Assembly (NCBI GenBank): GCA_903872075.1
Contig: CAIQJF010000035.1
Location: forward strand, 1-64,000
Reading direction: 5' to 3'
Source of the DNA: an uncultured Caulobacteraceae bacterium
GTDB lineage: Bacteria; Pseudomonadota; Alphaproteobacteria; Caulobacterales; Caulobacteraceae
Length of the DNA: 64,000 nt
Shown piece after piece: positions 36,323-45,729 of the stretch. Below the pieces are notes generated by a model, which was given only the letters and a program-made list of their open reading frames with translations, searched no databases and had not been told where the DNA came from. The translations under genes were made by a program, and so were the position numbers. Each line of letters opens with the position of its first letter. Position 1 is the first letter of the stretch.

Positions 36323-37597
36323 TTGACCACCCGCCTGCAACGGAGCCTGGCGCGCGCCAACCCGGTCGTGTTCACCATCGTCGCCGGTCTCGCGGGCTTT
36401 TCGGCCTACTTCTCGATGTACGCCTTCCGCAAACCGTTCACGGCCGCGACGTTCGACGCCGTCCCGGGCTGGGGTTTCGTCCTGGACTACAAGGTCGCCT
36501 TGGTCCTGGCGCAGGTGGTCGGCTACGCGTTGTCCAAGCTGATCGGGGTCAAGGTCATTTCCGAAATCGCGCCGGCCCGCCGCGGCGGCGCCATCCTCGG
36601 TCTCATCGGGCTGGCCTGGCTCGCCCTTGTCGCCTTCGCCCTGATCCCACCCCCCTGGAACGTGGCCTGTCTGCTTTTCAACGGCCTGCCGCTGGGCATG
36701 ATCTGGGGGCTGGTGTTCGGGTTCATGGAGGGGCGCCGGGTGTCGGAGGCGCTGGGGGCCATTCTGTGCGCCAGCTTCATCCTCTCCTCGGGCGTGGTGA
36801 AGTCGGTGGGATCCTGGCTGCTGCATACGATGCACGTCAGCGCGTTCTGGATGCCGGCCGCCACCGGCGCCTTGTTCATGCCGCTCCTGGCCAGCTCCGT
36901 GTGGCTGCTGACCCGGCTGCCGCCGCCGGATGCGCGGGACGAAGCCGCGCGCGTGAGACGCGCGCCGATGACCGGTGACGAGCGCGCGGCGTTTCTGGCC
37001 GCCTACGCTCCGGGGATCATCCTGCTCGTGCTCTCCTACATCCTGCTCACCGCCTTTCGCGACTTCCGCGATAACTTCGCGGCCGAGATCTGGACGGCGC
37101 TTGGCTACGGCGGCGAGGCGGGCATTTTCAGCGCCACGGAGGCGCCTGTCGCCGTGATCGCTCTGGGCGCCATGGCGGCCGTGATGGTCGTGAAAGACAA
37201 TCTGCGCGCCCTTATGGTCATCCATGCCCTGGTCGGCGGCGGTTTCCTGCTGCTGGGCGTGTCGACCCTGGCCTGGCAGGCTCACCTCATTTCCCCGATT
37301 GTCTGGATGATCCTGGCCGGGGCAGGTCTCTACGCCGCCTACACGCCGTTCAACGCCGTGCTTTTCGACCGGCTCATCGCCTATAGCGGGCGCGTGGCGA
37401 CCGCGGGCTTCCTCATTTATGTCGCCGACGCGTCAGGCTACGCCGGCAGCGTGGCTCTTGTGCTGTGGCGCAACTTCGGAGCTCTGAAGTTGGACTGGCT
37501 ACAGTTCTTCACCCTGAGCGCCTACGCCACCAGTGTCGTCGGGGTGGTCGCGACCGCCGCAGCCGCCGTCTATTTCGGACGCCGCGCAGGCCGCTAG
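36323..37597 (+). CDS. DUF5690 family MFS-like transporter
   Basis: A 424-residue polytopic membrane protein with about twelve hydrophobic segments. SAYFSMYAFRKPFTAATFD and GLVFGFMEGRRVSEALGA are characteristic of the DUF5690 group of the major facilitator superfamily. The start is TTG 36323, preceded by GAGAGGG; no in-frame ATG precedes the first membrane segment. Its TAG shares the tetranucleotide CTAG with the stop of the convergent DHA2 transporter. The transported compound is unknown. Confidence 0.8.
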   Translation: MTTRLQRSLARANPVVFTIVAGLAGFSAYFSMYAFRKPFTAATFDAVPGWGFVLDYKVALVLAQVVGYALSKLIGVKVISEIAPARRGGAILGLIGLAWLALVAFALIPPPWNVACLLFNGLPLGMIWGLVFGFMEGRRVSEALGAILCASFILSSGVVKSVGSWLLHTMHVSAFWMPAATGALFMPLLASSVWLLTRLPPPDARDEAARVRRAPMTGDERAAFLAAYAPGIILLVLSYILLTAFRDFRDNFAAEIWTALGYGGEAGIFSATEAPVAVIALGAMAAVMVVKDNLRALMVIHALVGGGFLLLGVSTLAWQAHLISPIVWMILAGAGLYAAYTPFNAVLFDRLIAYSGRVATAGFLIYVADASGYAGSVALVLWRNFGALKLDWLQFFTLSAYATSVVGVVATAAAAVYFGRRAGR

Positions 37598-39132
37598 TGT
37601 TCGGTGGCCGCGGGCGCACTGACGCTCGCCATGCCGATCGGCCGCAGGAACAGGATCAGCGGCATGATCCCCAGGGCGACCAGGAACAGCAGGTGGTAAA
37701 GGTCGATGTAGGCCACCATGGACGCCTGTCGGGTAGCCTCCTCGTTGAGCGCGATCAGGCCGGACTGGGTGGAGAGGCTGAGCGGGGCGGCCAGGTCCGG
37801 GGCGCGGGTGATGGGATTTTCCGCGCTTAGCCCGCCGATAAGGCGGCTGTGGACCGTCTGGACCAGGCGCGTATAGGCCGTCTGCATCAAAGAGATCCCG
37901 GCGCTGTTGCCCACCGCGCGCAGCAGGGCGAAGAAGCCGGTGGCGTCCGGTCGCAGGTCGGGACGAAGCGTTCCAAAGGCCAGAACGGTGACCGGCGTGA
38001 ACACCATGCCCGTGCCGAGGCCCTGCACAAAACCGGTGGTCGCCACCGCGCCCCAGTCCATCAATAGCGAGAAATGACTCATCGCGCGGAAGGAGATCGC
38101 GAACACGCCGAGGCCGGAGATGATCAGGATTCGTGGATCCACCCGGTTGATGATCCGGCCGACGATGAACATCGAGGCGATGCTGCCAAGCCCACGCGGG
38201 GCGGTGACCAGTCCGGTGGTCAGCACCGGATAGCCGAGCAGCGTCTCCAGCATCGGCGGCAGGATCGCCATCACCGGAAAGACCAATACGCCTAGCGAAA
38301 AATTCACCAGGGTGGCGGTGACGAAATTGCGATCACCGAGCAGGGCGGTGGGCAGGAACGATGGCCGCTTGGTCATGGTGTGCACCACGAACATCCACAG
38401 GGCGCAGACGGCGACAACGCCCTCGGCCACGGTTTCGCCTGAGGTGAACCAGTCGTTCTGTTGTCCGCGGTCGAGCATCAGCTGAAACGCCGCCAGGGCC
38501 ACGGCGAGCAATAGGAAGCCGGTCCATTCCAGCGGTCTGTTGTGCGTCGGCCGGTTGGGCGGCAGGAAGGCCGCCACGCCGGCAAGGCAGACCGCGCCGA
38601 TCGGCAGGTTAATGAAGAACACCCAGCGCCAGCTGAAATCGTCGGTCAGCCAGCCGCCGATCACCGGTCCCAGGATCGGCCCGACGGTGACGCCCATGCC
38701 CCAGATGGCCATGGCCTGGCCACGTTCCTTCAGGGGGTAGGTGTCGAGCATCACCGATTGAGACAGCGGCATCATGCCCGCTCCGAACATGCCCTGCAGG
38801 ACGCGGAAGGCGACGATCTCGCCCAGGTTCTGGGCCGCGCCGCAGAGGGCCGAGGCCACCGTGAACCCGGTGATCGCGACCAGGAACATGCGCTTGACGC
38901 CGAGGCGCCCGGCAAACCAGCCCGTGACCGGGGTCATGATCGCCGCGGCGATGATGTAGCTCGTCAACACCCAGTTGATCTGATCGGCCGAGGCCGACAT
39001 CGTGCCGGCCATGTGAGGCAACGCGACATTGGCGATGGTCGAATCGAGCATGGTCATGATCGCGGCCAGCATCACCGTGAGGGTGATCGCGGTACGATTG
39101 ACCGGGGCTGGGGCGGGCTCTTCGGTGGTCAC
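37594..39132 (-). CDS. DHA2-family MFS efflux transporter (EmrB/QacA type)
   Basis: A 512-residue transporter with about fourteen membrane segments, the mark of the DHA2 drug:H+ antiporters. Motif A-like WFAGRLGVKRMFL and motif C-like GVTVGPILGPVIGGWL are present, and the LDSTIANVALPHMAG opening is typical of EmrB. The start is GTG 39132. No membrane-fusion (EmrA) partner lies next to it. Its stop overlaps that of the convergent DUF5690 gene in CTAG. Confidence 0.9.
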   Translation of the reverse strand: MTTEEPAPAPVNRTAITLTVMLAAIMTMLDSTIANVALPHMAGTMSASADQINWVLTSYIIAAAIMTPVTGWFAGRLGVKRMFLVAITGFTVASALCGAAQNLGEIVAFRVLQGMFGAGMMPLSQSVMLDTYPLKERGQAMAIWGMGVTVGPILGPVIGGWLTDDFSWRWVFFINLPIGAVCLAGVAAFLPPNRPTHNRPLEWTGFLLLAVALAAFQLMLDRGQQNDWFTSGETVAEGVVAVCALWMFVVHTMTKRPSFLPTALLGDRNFVTATLVNFSLGVLVFPVMAILPPMLETLLGYPVLTTGLVTAPRGLGSIASMFIVGRIINRVDPRILIISGLGVFAISFRAMSHFSLLMDWGAVATTGFVQGLGTGMVFTPVTVLAFGTLRPDLRPDATGFFALLRAVGNSAGISLMQTAYTRLVQTVHSRLIGGLSAENPITRAPDLAAPLSLSTQSGLIALNEEATRQASMVAYIDLYHLLFLVALGIMPLILFLRPIGMASVSAPAATEH

Positions 39133-39188
39133 GGGGCGCCAGCCCTAGCCCGTTTCCGCAACGGGAGCCTATCGCGCCGAGCGTCGCC

Positions 39189-40514
39189 TCAGCGGCCAGG
39201 CGCCACCGCGTTCAGTCCATGCCCGTTAGGTCCTGACTCGCGGCGCCAAAGCGCCGCAACGGCGACGAAACCACCCAGGCTGAAGAGAAAAAACATCAGC
39301 AGCATGGGGCCATAACCCGCCGGATTGTGCGGCCCGGCCTTGGTCATGTCGTTCAGCCAACCGGCGGCGAGGTTCAGCGCTCCCATGCCCAGACTCTGAA
39401 GCACGTTGATCAGCCCGAAAGCCGTGCCGAGCCGCCGCGGTTCGACGAGCGTGGCCGTCGATGGCCAGATCACCGCCGGGATGACCGAGAAACTGAGGCC
39501 CATCAACGCCGTGGAGATCCACAGGCTCCAGTGGGTCAGGCCGAGGATGGCGAAGGTCATGGGCATCAGAGCCGCCCCGACCGTCAGCAGCATGGCCCGG
39601 CGGCCGATGCGGTCGGCGATCAGGCCGAACACCGGCGTTGCGAAGATGGCGGCGAAGAACACCCAGGAGTTCACCGTGCCCGCGTCGGCGAGGCTGAGGC
39701 CCTTGGCGTCCTGGAAGAACTCGATGGCGAACGTGGAGCGGAACGGAAAGAACACCGAGGCGAACAGGACGTTCAGGCCCATGATGTACCAGAACGAGCG
39801 GTCAAACGTCGTCAGGTCGCGCCAGTTGAACCGTCCGTGGCCCGTGGCCGCGGCGATGTCCGCGTTGGCCGCTGACCCGGCCGCCACCGGCCGGAATCGA
39901 TCGATCCATAGATAGAGGACGGCGGCGAGGAGACTGATGCCGGTCAAAGCCGCGGTCAGTTCAAGCGGCGGACGCCAGCCGCCGGCATAGATGTTCGCGG
40001 CCCAGCGCGGCGAGATGTCGGCGGCGTAGGACCCCACCCGCGCCATGCTGAAGAACAGGGCCATGGCCAGGGCCGCGCCGCCGCCGCCAAACCATTGGGC
40101 GACGCCGGCCAGCAGCGAGATGAACAAGGTCTCCTCGCCGATGCCGAACACCAGACGGCCGAAGACCATGAGACCATAGGGATCGCCGATCGCTGTCAGC
40201 ACGGCGCCGACGAAGCAGAAGGCCGCCGCGATCAAACTGGCCCGCGCCGCGCCGATCCGGTCGATCAGGATGCCGCCGACCAGGGAGAGCGGGATGTTGG
40301 GCAGGGCGTAGACGGCGTTGAGCATACCGATCTGCGACTGGCTGAACCCGCGTTGGCGGCGCAGCAGATCGGCCACGGGAGCGATGGAGTCCCAGGCGTA
40401 GTAGTTGCCGGCGATCACCACGCTGATCAGGGCCAGCACCCACCAGCGGCCACGAATATGCAAAGGCTGTCCCCCCGAGCCGTCGTCGGCCACAATCCTA
40501 GTTGATGCGCGCAC
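39189..40514 (-). CDS. MFS transporter, ACS-like (organic anion)
   Basis: A 441-residue protein with twelve predicted membrane segments. GGILIDRIGAARASLIAAA corresponds to MFS motif A; the N-terminal WWVLALISVVIAGNYYAWDS and VADLLRRQRGFSQSQIGM resemble the anion:cation symporter/hexuronate group. The proposed GTG start at 40514 overlaps the 3' end of the FAD oxidoreductase by 17 bases, and GTG 40493 is an alternative. It is probably cotranscribed with that enzyme and may import its substrate. Confidence 0.82.
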   Translation of the reverse strand: MRASTRIVADDGSGGQPLHIRGRWWVLALISVVIAGNYYAWDSIAPVADLLRRQRGFSQSQIGMLNAVYALPNIPLSLVGGILIDRIGAARASLIAAAFCFVGAVLTAIGDPYGLMVFGRLVFGIGEETLFISLLAGVAQWFGGGGAALAMALFFSMARVGSYAADISPRWAANIYAGGWRPPLELTAALTGISLLAAVLYLWIDRFRPVAAGSAANADIAAATGHGRFNWRDLTTFDRSFWYIMGLNVLFASVFFPFRSTFAIEFFQDAKGLSLADAGTVNSWVFFAAIFATPVFGLIADRIGRRAMLLTVGAALMPMTFAILGLTHWSLWISTALMGLSFSVIPAVIWPSTATLVEPRRLGTAFGLINVLQSLGMGALNLAAGWLNDMTKAGPHNPAGYGPMLLMFFLFSLGGFVAVAALWRRESGPNGHGLNAVAPGR

Positions 40515-41862
40515 CCTGGCGCTTGAGCTCGGCTTGAACAGCCGAAATGTCGAGCTGATGGAGCGACTCGTTTCGCGCGACGGAGATGGCGGCGGCGACG
40601 CCGGCGCCCTGGCCGGCCACGGCGCAGCACATCATATTGCGGACGGCCGCGTGGCTGGTCTTGTCGCCGCCGATGGTCCGTCCCGCCACCAGCAAGTTGT
40701 CGACGCCCTGGGGCAGCAGGGATCGATACGGCACGTGAAAATAGCGCCCGGTGGTCGGCAGGATCAGGATGCCATAGCCGTCGATGAACTCGGGAAAGAT
40801 GCCGATGGCGTCGTCGAACCGGGCCTCGTAGCGGACATCGTCGCCGGTCAGATTGTAGGTCGCGTGGATCTTGCGGGTGTCGCGCACGCCGAGGGTCATG
40901 CCGAAGTTGCGGAGCTTGGCGCCGTCGCATCCGGGCATGAACTGCTTGAGCGCCTCGACCGCGGCGGTGGCCTGATAGCGGCCTTCCATTTCCGCGGCGG
41001 TGAGGTCGTTGGGATCGGTGCCGTCATAACCTGCCAGTCCGATGATATTGAGATAGGTGAGATCGCCCTGGTCGGTGACCGCCCCCCAGGTGCCGGCGAT
41101 GGTATGCAGGTTCGGCGGCAGCAGGCCGCTCTCCAGGGCCTTCTTGAACGGCTTGCGCAGGAAGGGCGAGAACATCGCGTCCTCCTTGCCGCTGGTTTCG
41201 ATATTCCATTCGCCGTTGCCTTCCCAGTCCTTGTAGGTCTGGGGATCGGCCTTCACGGCGTCGAGGAACCGGCGCTTGTCGACCCCGCTCATGGAGAACA
41301 TTACCGAGGTGGCCATCATCTCCTCCTTGGGCGTCTTCACTGTCGGCGCCCCAGCCCGGAAGGCGATGTCGGCGTCGCCCGTCGCGTCGATCACACGCTT
41401 GGCGAGGATGGCTTCGCGCCCAGCCTTGCTCTCGGTGATCACGCCGCGAAGACTCCGCCCCTCCATGATCGGCGCGACGCCGGTGCGATGGAGCATGGGC
41501 GTGATGCCGGCTTCCTTCACCAGCACATCCGCCACGTGCTTGAACATTTCGGCGTCCAGAGCGTGGCTCAGCGACTGCGGCTCGGGCATGGCCGCGCCCA
41601 TGGCCTTGGCCCGTTCCTCGAACTCGATCCCGATGCCCTCACAGTCGATGGTGTGCTCATGGCGATACCAGGCCAGACCCTCGACGCCGACCTGGGTCAT
41701 GTTCCCGCCGAAGCAGCCGTAACGTTCCAGCAGCACCGTGGACGCGCCCGCGCGCGCTGCGGCGAGGGCCGCGGCAAGGCCGCCGGGGCCACTTCCGACC
41801 ACCAGGACGTCGGTCTCGACGATCACATCGACGGCGCGGGCGGGCTCAAGGATCTGGGGCAT
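40498..41862 (-). CDS. FAD-dependent oxidoreductase (FAD_oxidored type)
   Basis: A 454-residue flavoprotein. The N-terminus reads VLVVGSGPGGLAAALAAARAG, then LLERYGCFGGNMTQVGV, a combination typical of the PF12831-like oxidoreductases. KRVIDATGDADIAFRAG is another hallmark, and VDNLLVAGRTIGGDKTSHAAVR is the C-terminal FAD site. Members are often next to transporters for plant-derived acids or sugars. Here the MFS gene overlaps its 3' end. The substrate cannot be named. Confidence 0.85.
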   Translation of the reverse strand: MPQILEPARAVDVIVETDVLVVGSGPGGLAAALAAARAGASTVLLERYGCFGGNMTQVGVEGLAWYRHEHTIDCEGIGIEFEERAKAMGAAMPEPQSLSHALDAEMFKHVADVLVKEAGITPMLHRTGVAPIMEGRSLRGVITESKAGREAILAKRVIDATGDADIAFRAGAPTVKTPKEEMMATSVMFSMSGVDKRRFLDAVKADPQTYKDWEGNGEWNIETSGKEDAMFSPFLRKPFKKALESGLLPPNLHTIAGTWGAVTDQGDLTYLNIIGLAGYDGTDPNDLTAAEMEGRYQATAAVEALKQFMPGCDGAKLRNFGMTLGVRDTRKIHATYNLTGDDVRYEARFDDAIGIFPEFIDGYGILILPTTGRYFHVPYRSLLPQGVDNLLVAGRTIGGDKTSHAAVRNMMCCAVAGQGAGVAAAISVARNESLHQLDISAVQAELKRQGARIN

Positions 41863-41980
41863 CGGCTCTCGGTTCGTGACGTCAGCAGCTGTGTGGGCGC
41901 AAGGCCCAGGTTTCGTCAGTTACCCGCCGATTGGAACAGGCCGGTGACAGCTCTGTGAACGGGCAGCTGCCATGCGGGGA

Positions 41981-42925
41981 TCAATGATCCGGGTCGAGCC
42001 GGTGATAGTCGGCCTCGATATCCTTCGGCGGGTCGGCGAAATCGTTCCACGGCAGCTCGCGGTGGAGTTCGAGCGACCAGCGCTCCAGCCACTCGATTCC
42101 GTCGGCTCCGACATAGGGATCGTGGAGCCTGTAGGCGGGGTCCTTCATCGCCTGGTCGAGGCCGATCGCCTTCAGGCGGTGGCGGGTCAGGATCGCCGCC
42201 AGGTCGTCGATGCTGTCGGCGTTCAGCCGGGTGACGTGCAGCAGCATGACGTGCGCAATGTCGCGTCCGAACAGGTCCCGACCGGCTCGCTGATACCAGC
42301 CGACCATCCGGTCGGTGTACCGCAGGTATTCGTTCCGGATCCTGGCGGCCTCGACGACGTCCTTTCGGGCGGCCGCGTCGTCGTATGGCTCTGCGAACAT
42401 CCAGTCGGCGTTTTCCATGGTCACAGGGGCGATGCGGTAGCCGTGGCGGGTCAGCCAGACATCGATGCCGGTCTTCTCCGCGCGCGAGTCGCCCGTTTCC
42501 AGATAGGGATGACGGAACCACCGCAGCGTCTGATGGCGCTCGGCCAGCAGGGCCCGGGTCACGGGCTCGCCCTTGGCGATGTCGTCGGTATAGGCGCTGG
42601 CGTGAATGCCGTTGGGCGATTCATGGGAGAAGGTGTGGTTGCCAAGGGCCATTCCGGCGTCACGCCATTTGCGCAGATTGGCGATCTGGCTCGTCCGGTC
42701 CATGTCGTCGAGCTTGCCCTCGTTCACGAAGCCGATGGCCGGCAGGTGATGCGCCTTCAGGCCGCGCAGGATCATGTCGTTGGCGTAGTCGACATAGGGC
42801 TGCGCATGCACCAGCGTCAGCGCCGGAAGATCGTCAAACGTCAGCGCGACCTGGCCACCTTTTGCCGCGGCCATTTGCGGCGCCAGACCGGTCACCAGGG
42901 CCAGGGCGAAAATGAGACTGCGCAT
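41981..42925 (-). CDS. Exported polysaccharide deacetylase
   Basis: A 314-residue carbohydrate esterase family 4 protein with a signal peptide (MRSLIFALALVTGLAPQMAA). Motif 1 is ALTFDDLP, containing the catalytic base and metal Asp; motif 2 is LGNHTFSHES, with the metal-binding His residues; a WFRHPYLETGD segment is the usual motif 3. It may remove N- or O-acetyl groups from a cell-envelope or external glycan. It stands alone between the FAD oxidoreductase and the aminotransferase. Confidence 0.88.
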   Translation of the reverse strand: MRSLIFALALVTGLAPQMAAAKGGQVALTFDDLPALTLVHAQPYVDYANDMILRGLKAHHLPAIGFVNEGKLDDMDRTSQIANLRKWRDAGMALGNHTFSHESPNGIHASAYTDDIAKGEPVTRALLAERHQTLRWFRHPYLETGDSRAEKTGIDVWLTRHGYRIAPVTMENADWMFAEPYDDAAARKDVVEAARIRNEYLRYTDRMVGWYQRAGRDLFGRDIAHVMLLHVTRLNADSIDDLAAILTRHRLKAIGLDQAMKDPAYRLHDPYVGADGIEWLERWSLELHRELPWNDFADPPKDIEADYHRLDPDH

Positions 42926-43015
42926 ACGGGGGCGTGGCTTCCTTCGACGGCGGGAGAGCGGCGTGAAAGACCCGGACGCCGTCCGTTGGTCAAGGCTGGC
43001 CGGCGCCTTAAGGCG

Positions 43016-44323
43016 TCAGGCCAGCAGGAAGCTCAGCTTCGCCACCGGACCGAGCGCCGGGCGTTCCGCTTTGACCACGGCGAAGGACGCCTCGGCCGCA
43101 TCGAGCGCCTGATCGATGTCGGCGGACGTCATGGCCGCGCAAAGGAACATGTTGTGCCAGGGGTGCACATAGACGCCGCGCGCCAGCATCTGTGACGACC
43201 ACAGGAAGCCCTGGCGCAGGTCCGGATCGTCGTCGAACAGGAACAGCGGCATGGTCACCGGCCCGGTCTGGCGCAGGCCGATGCCCGCGGCCGCGGCGCG
43301 CTCGGCGAGGCCGCTGCGCAGCCGCTCGCCCAAGCCCTCCATATGCTCAAGATAGTCGGTCTCGCGGACGCGCTTCAGCGTCTCCAGCGCCGCCGCCATG
43401 GGCGCCGCCTGATACCAGAACGAGCCGGTCGTATAGATCTGCGAGGCCGCCTTACGAGCCTTTTCCGAGCCGAGCAGGGCCGAGATCGGATGGCCGTTGG
43501 CGAAACATTTGCCCCAGCTCGACAGGTCAGGCTGCACGCCGAGGGTCGCCCAGCTGCAGTCGCGGGCAATTCGCAGGCCGGCCCGGACGTCGTCCACCAC
43601 AAGCAGAGCGCCGGTCTGGTCGCACAGCTCCCGGGTGCGGCGCGCATAGGCAGGGTCGGGCAGGGCCTGGTCGACGAACGCGTCGTGCTTGACCGGGGCG
43701 GCGAAAATCGCAGCGAGGTCGTCCCCCGCCGCGGCCACGGCGGCTTCCAGGCTGGCGATATCGTTGTAGTCGCAGAAGAATCTGTTGGCGCGCTCTTCGG
43801 GCGTCGCACCCGTGGGGCGGGGCGTGCACCAGGGTAGGGCGCCATGGTAGGCGCCCTTGGCCAGAATGACGGTCTTGCGGCCGGTGTGAGCCCGCGCCGT
43901 CATCAGGGCGATCTGGGTGGCGTCGCCGCCGTTCTTGCAGAAGATCGCCCAGTCCGCGTGGGTGACCATGGCGGTCATGGTTTCGGCCAGTTCCACGATC
44001 AGCGCCGAGGGGCCGGTCATCGTATCGCCCTGGCGCATCCGGCTGACATAGGCGGCGTCGATGGATTCGTCAGCGTAGCCCATCAGGTTGGGGCCATAGG
44101 CGCACATGAAGTCGAGGAGTTCGTGGCCGTCGACGTCCCAAAGGCGGGCGCCTTTCGCCTTGGCGAAGAATTGCGGATAGTCGTCCGGAAGCAGACCCGT
44201 CGACTGGTGCCCGTACATCCCGCCAGGAATGACGGCGGCGGCCCGCTCACGGAGTTGGCGGTCTTGGGAATTGGAAAGCGGCAAAGGGGATCCTCCCGTC
44301 GCTTGGGTCGGTCTAACCGACAT
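43016..44323 (-). CDS. Class III aminotransferase (glutamate-1-semialdehyde aminomutase-like)
   Basis: A PLP enzyme of about 435 residues. An N-terminal RAAAVIPGGMYGHQS and LLDFMCAYGPNLMGY resemble GSA aminomutase-like proteins. The PLP phosphate-site FCKNGGDATQIALMTARA, the VVDDVRAGLR segment with the Asp binding the pyridine nitrogen, and the lysine in SSWGKCFANGHPISAL are all present. ATG 44323 is used; a GTG at 44332 is possible. It is probably not the tetrapyrrole enzyme, since the surroundings are catabolic. The amine donor and acceptor are unknown. Confidence 0.83.
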   Translation of the reverse strand: MSVRPTQATGGSPLPLSNSQDRQLRERAAAVIPGGMYGHQSTGLLPDDYPQFFAKAKGARLWDVDGHELLDFMCAYGPNLMGYADESIDAAYVSRMRQGDTMTGPSALIVELAETMTAMVTHADWAIFCKNGGDATQIALMTARAHTGRKTVILAKGAYHGALPWCTPRPTGATPEERANRFFCDYNDIASLEAAVAAAGDDLAAIFAAPVKHDAFVDQALPDPAYARRTRELCDQTGALLVVDDVRAGLRIARDCSWATLGVQPDLSSWGKCFANGHPISALLGSEKARKAASQIYTTGSFWYQAAPMAAALETLKRVRETDYLEHMEGLGERLRSGLAERAAAAGIGLRQTGPVTMPLFLFDDDPDLRQGFLWSSQMLARGVYVHPWHNMFLCAAMTSADIDQALDAAEASFAVVKAERPALGPVAKLSFLLA

Positions 44324-44419
44324 CGCTAGCACGCCCGGGTCCAGACAGGCGAGCGCGGCTCGACCGGATGTGATTTGGATCTGCAGCGCTAACCCTGACC
44401 AGGGCCGAGCGCATGGTGC

Positions 44420-44752
44420 TCAGTTCGATGCTGGAAACGTCACGTTCAGGGCGATTTCTACGGCCCGCTTGAAATTCGGCGTCGTCCATTCGGCCAGGGT
44501 CGTGATCTGGCGCGCGATCGCCCGGGCCTCCTCCAGCGAGAGATCGGTCACGATGAAGCACACGAACCCGACGCCGTCGTTCAGCAGATAGCGCGCGGTG
44601 CGGGCGCCCGCCTCGTATTGCTCGACCCGCCGCGTCTGCCCTGGCTGCAACAGGGGCCGAAGCGCGTCCGGCTGCGGCATCCCGGCCAGGAAGCGCTCTA
44701 CGCCCTCCGTATCGTCCAGCCGCGCGGCCGCTCTCAGAACTTCGATACCCAT
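44420..44752 (-). CDS. Uncharacterised protein, about 110 residues
   Basis: A small soluble protein with alternating helix and strand character and no signal peptide. ATG 44752 (MGIEVLRAAARLDDTEG) is preferred over the longer frame opening at 44878, because it is preceded by AGGGA about 10 bases upstream and the extra stretch is Arg/Pro-rich. The C-terminal half (GFVCFIVTDLSLEEARAIAR) suggests a ferredoxin-like fold such as muconolactone-isomerase-type proteins, but I cannot assign a family. It diverges from the EthD-domain gene. Confidence 0.5.
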   Translation of the reverse strand: MGIEVLRAAARLDDTEGVERFLAGMPQPDALRPLLQPGQTRRVEQYEAGARTARYLLNDGVGFVCFIVTDLSLEEARAIARQITTLAEWTTPNFKRAVEIALNVTFPASN

Positions 44753-44889
44753 GCGCCGCGTTTCCCTGCTTCGATCTGGCCGTTCCTCGTAGCGCGGACG
44801 CAGGACCGAATGGAACAGACTTGGCTTCCGCTCGCCGCCGTTTATCAACGGCTCGGACGGCCCGGCGAACAGGGCCACGGGAAACGACC

Positions 44890-45663
44890 ATGATCAAACT
44901 CGTCTATGTCATCACGCGCCGCGCCGATCTCTCGCCGGCCCAGTTCTACGATCATTGGCTGAACAGCCACGCCCCTTTGGTGGCGGCGCAGGCGGGCCCT
45001 CTCCGGTTGCGGAAATATGTGCAGAGTCATCTCTTTGACGATCCCGCCAATGAGGGGATGCGGGCGGTGCGCGGCATGCTGGGTCCAGTGGATGGCATCA
45101 CCGAGGTCTGGTGGGACTCCTTCGCTGATATGCAGGCCGCTTATGCGACGGCGGAGGGCGCCGCGTCGGGACGGATTCTCTCCGAGGACGAGGCGCGTTT
45201 CATTGATTTCTCGAAATCGCAGGTGTTCCTGACCCAGGAACATGAAATCTTCGATCATACGGACGGCCAGGGGCCAGGGCCCGAGGCCCTGAAGGTGACC
45301 TACCTTCTCGCGCGGCGGAGCGACCTGACTCAGGGCGAGTGTCATCGCACCTGGCTGGTCGACCACGGACCGCTCGTGGCCAGCGTCTCCGGGCCGCTGC
45401 ACATGGCCAGATATGTGCAGAGCCATGCGATCGAACACGCCTGGAACGCGCGGATCCCCGAGGCCGGCTTCGCGCCGCCGCTCGACGGCATAACGGAGGT
45501 CTGGGTGCGATCGCATGCCGATCTCGTGGCGGGCGGTCAGACCGAGGCAGGCCGCGCGGCCTCCGCGGCGCTGGTGGAGGATGAGCGCCGGTTCGTAGAG
45601 ATGGGCGCGTCGCGTTGCTTCCTGACCCGCGAGCATCTGATTTTCGATCATACCGGCGCTTGA
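44890..45663 (+). CDS. Tandem EthD-domain protein
   Basis: A 257-residue protein with two homologous EthD-like alpha/beta domains: about 1-105 (IKLVYVITRRADLSPAQFYD, PLRLRKYVQSH) and about 135-250 (LKVTYLLARRSDLTQGECHR, PLHMARYVQSH). Each ends in a FLTQEHEIFDHT or FLTREHLIFDHT strand. EthD domains are dimeric ferredoxin-like folds, so the fusion would make an intramolecular dimer. They occur in degradation and polyketide-tailoring pathways. Start ATG 44890 matches the first strand. Confidence 0.8.
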   Translation: MIKLVYVITRRADLSPAQFYDHWLNSHAPLVAAQAGPLRLRKYVQSHLFDDPANEGMRAVRGMLGPVDGITEVWWDSFADMQAAYATAEGAASGRILSEDEARFIDFSKSQVFLTQEHEIFDHTDGQGPGPEALKVTYLLARRSDLTQGECHRTWLVDHGPLVASVSGPLHMARYVQSHAIEHAWNARIPEAGFAPPLDGITEVWVRSHADLVAGGQTEAGRAASAALVEDERRFVEMGASRCFLTREHLIFDHTGA

Positions 45664-45729
45664 GTCTCCCGGACGGCGGCTGGTTGTGCTCTATTTGTAT
45701 GCGACTGCCGCTTCCTGTGGGGATCCTCG

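Noticed and set aside
43016..44323. Calling the class III aminotransferase HpnO or hemL
   Set aside because: It is 30 kb from the hopanoid genes and lacks tetrapyrrole neighbours; sequence alone supports only the GSA-aminomutase-like family.
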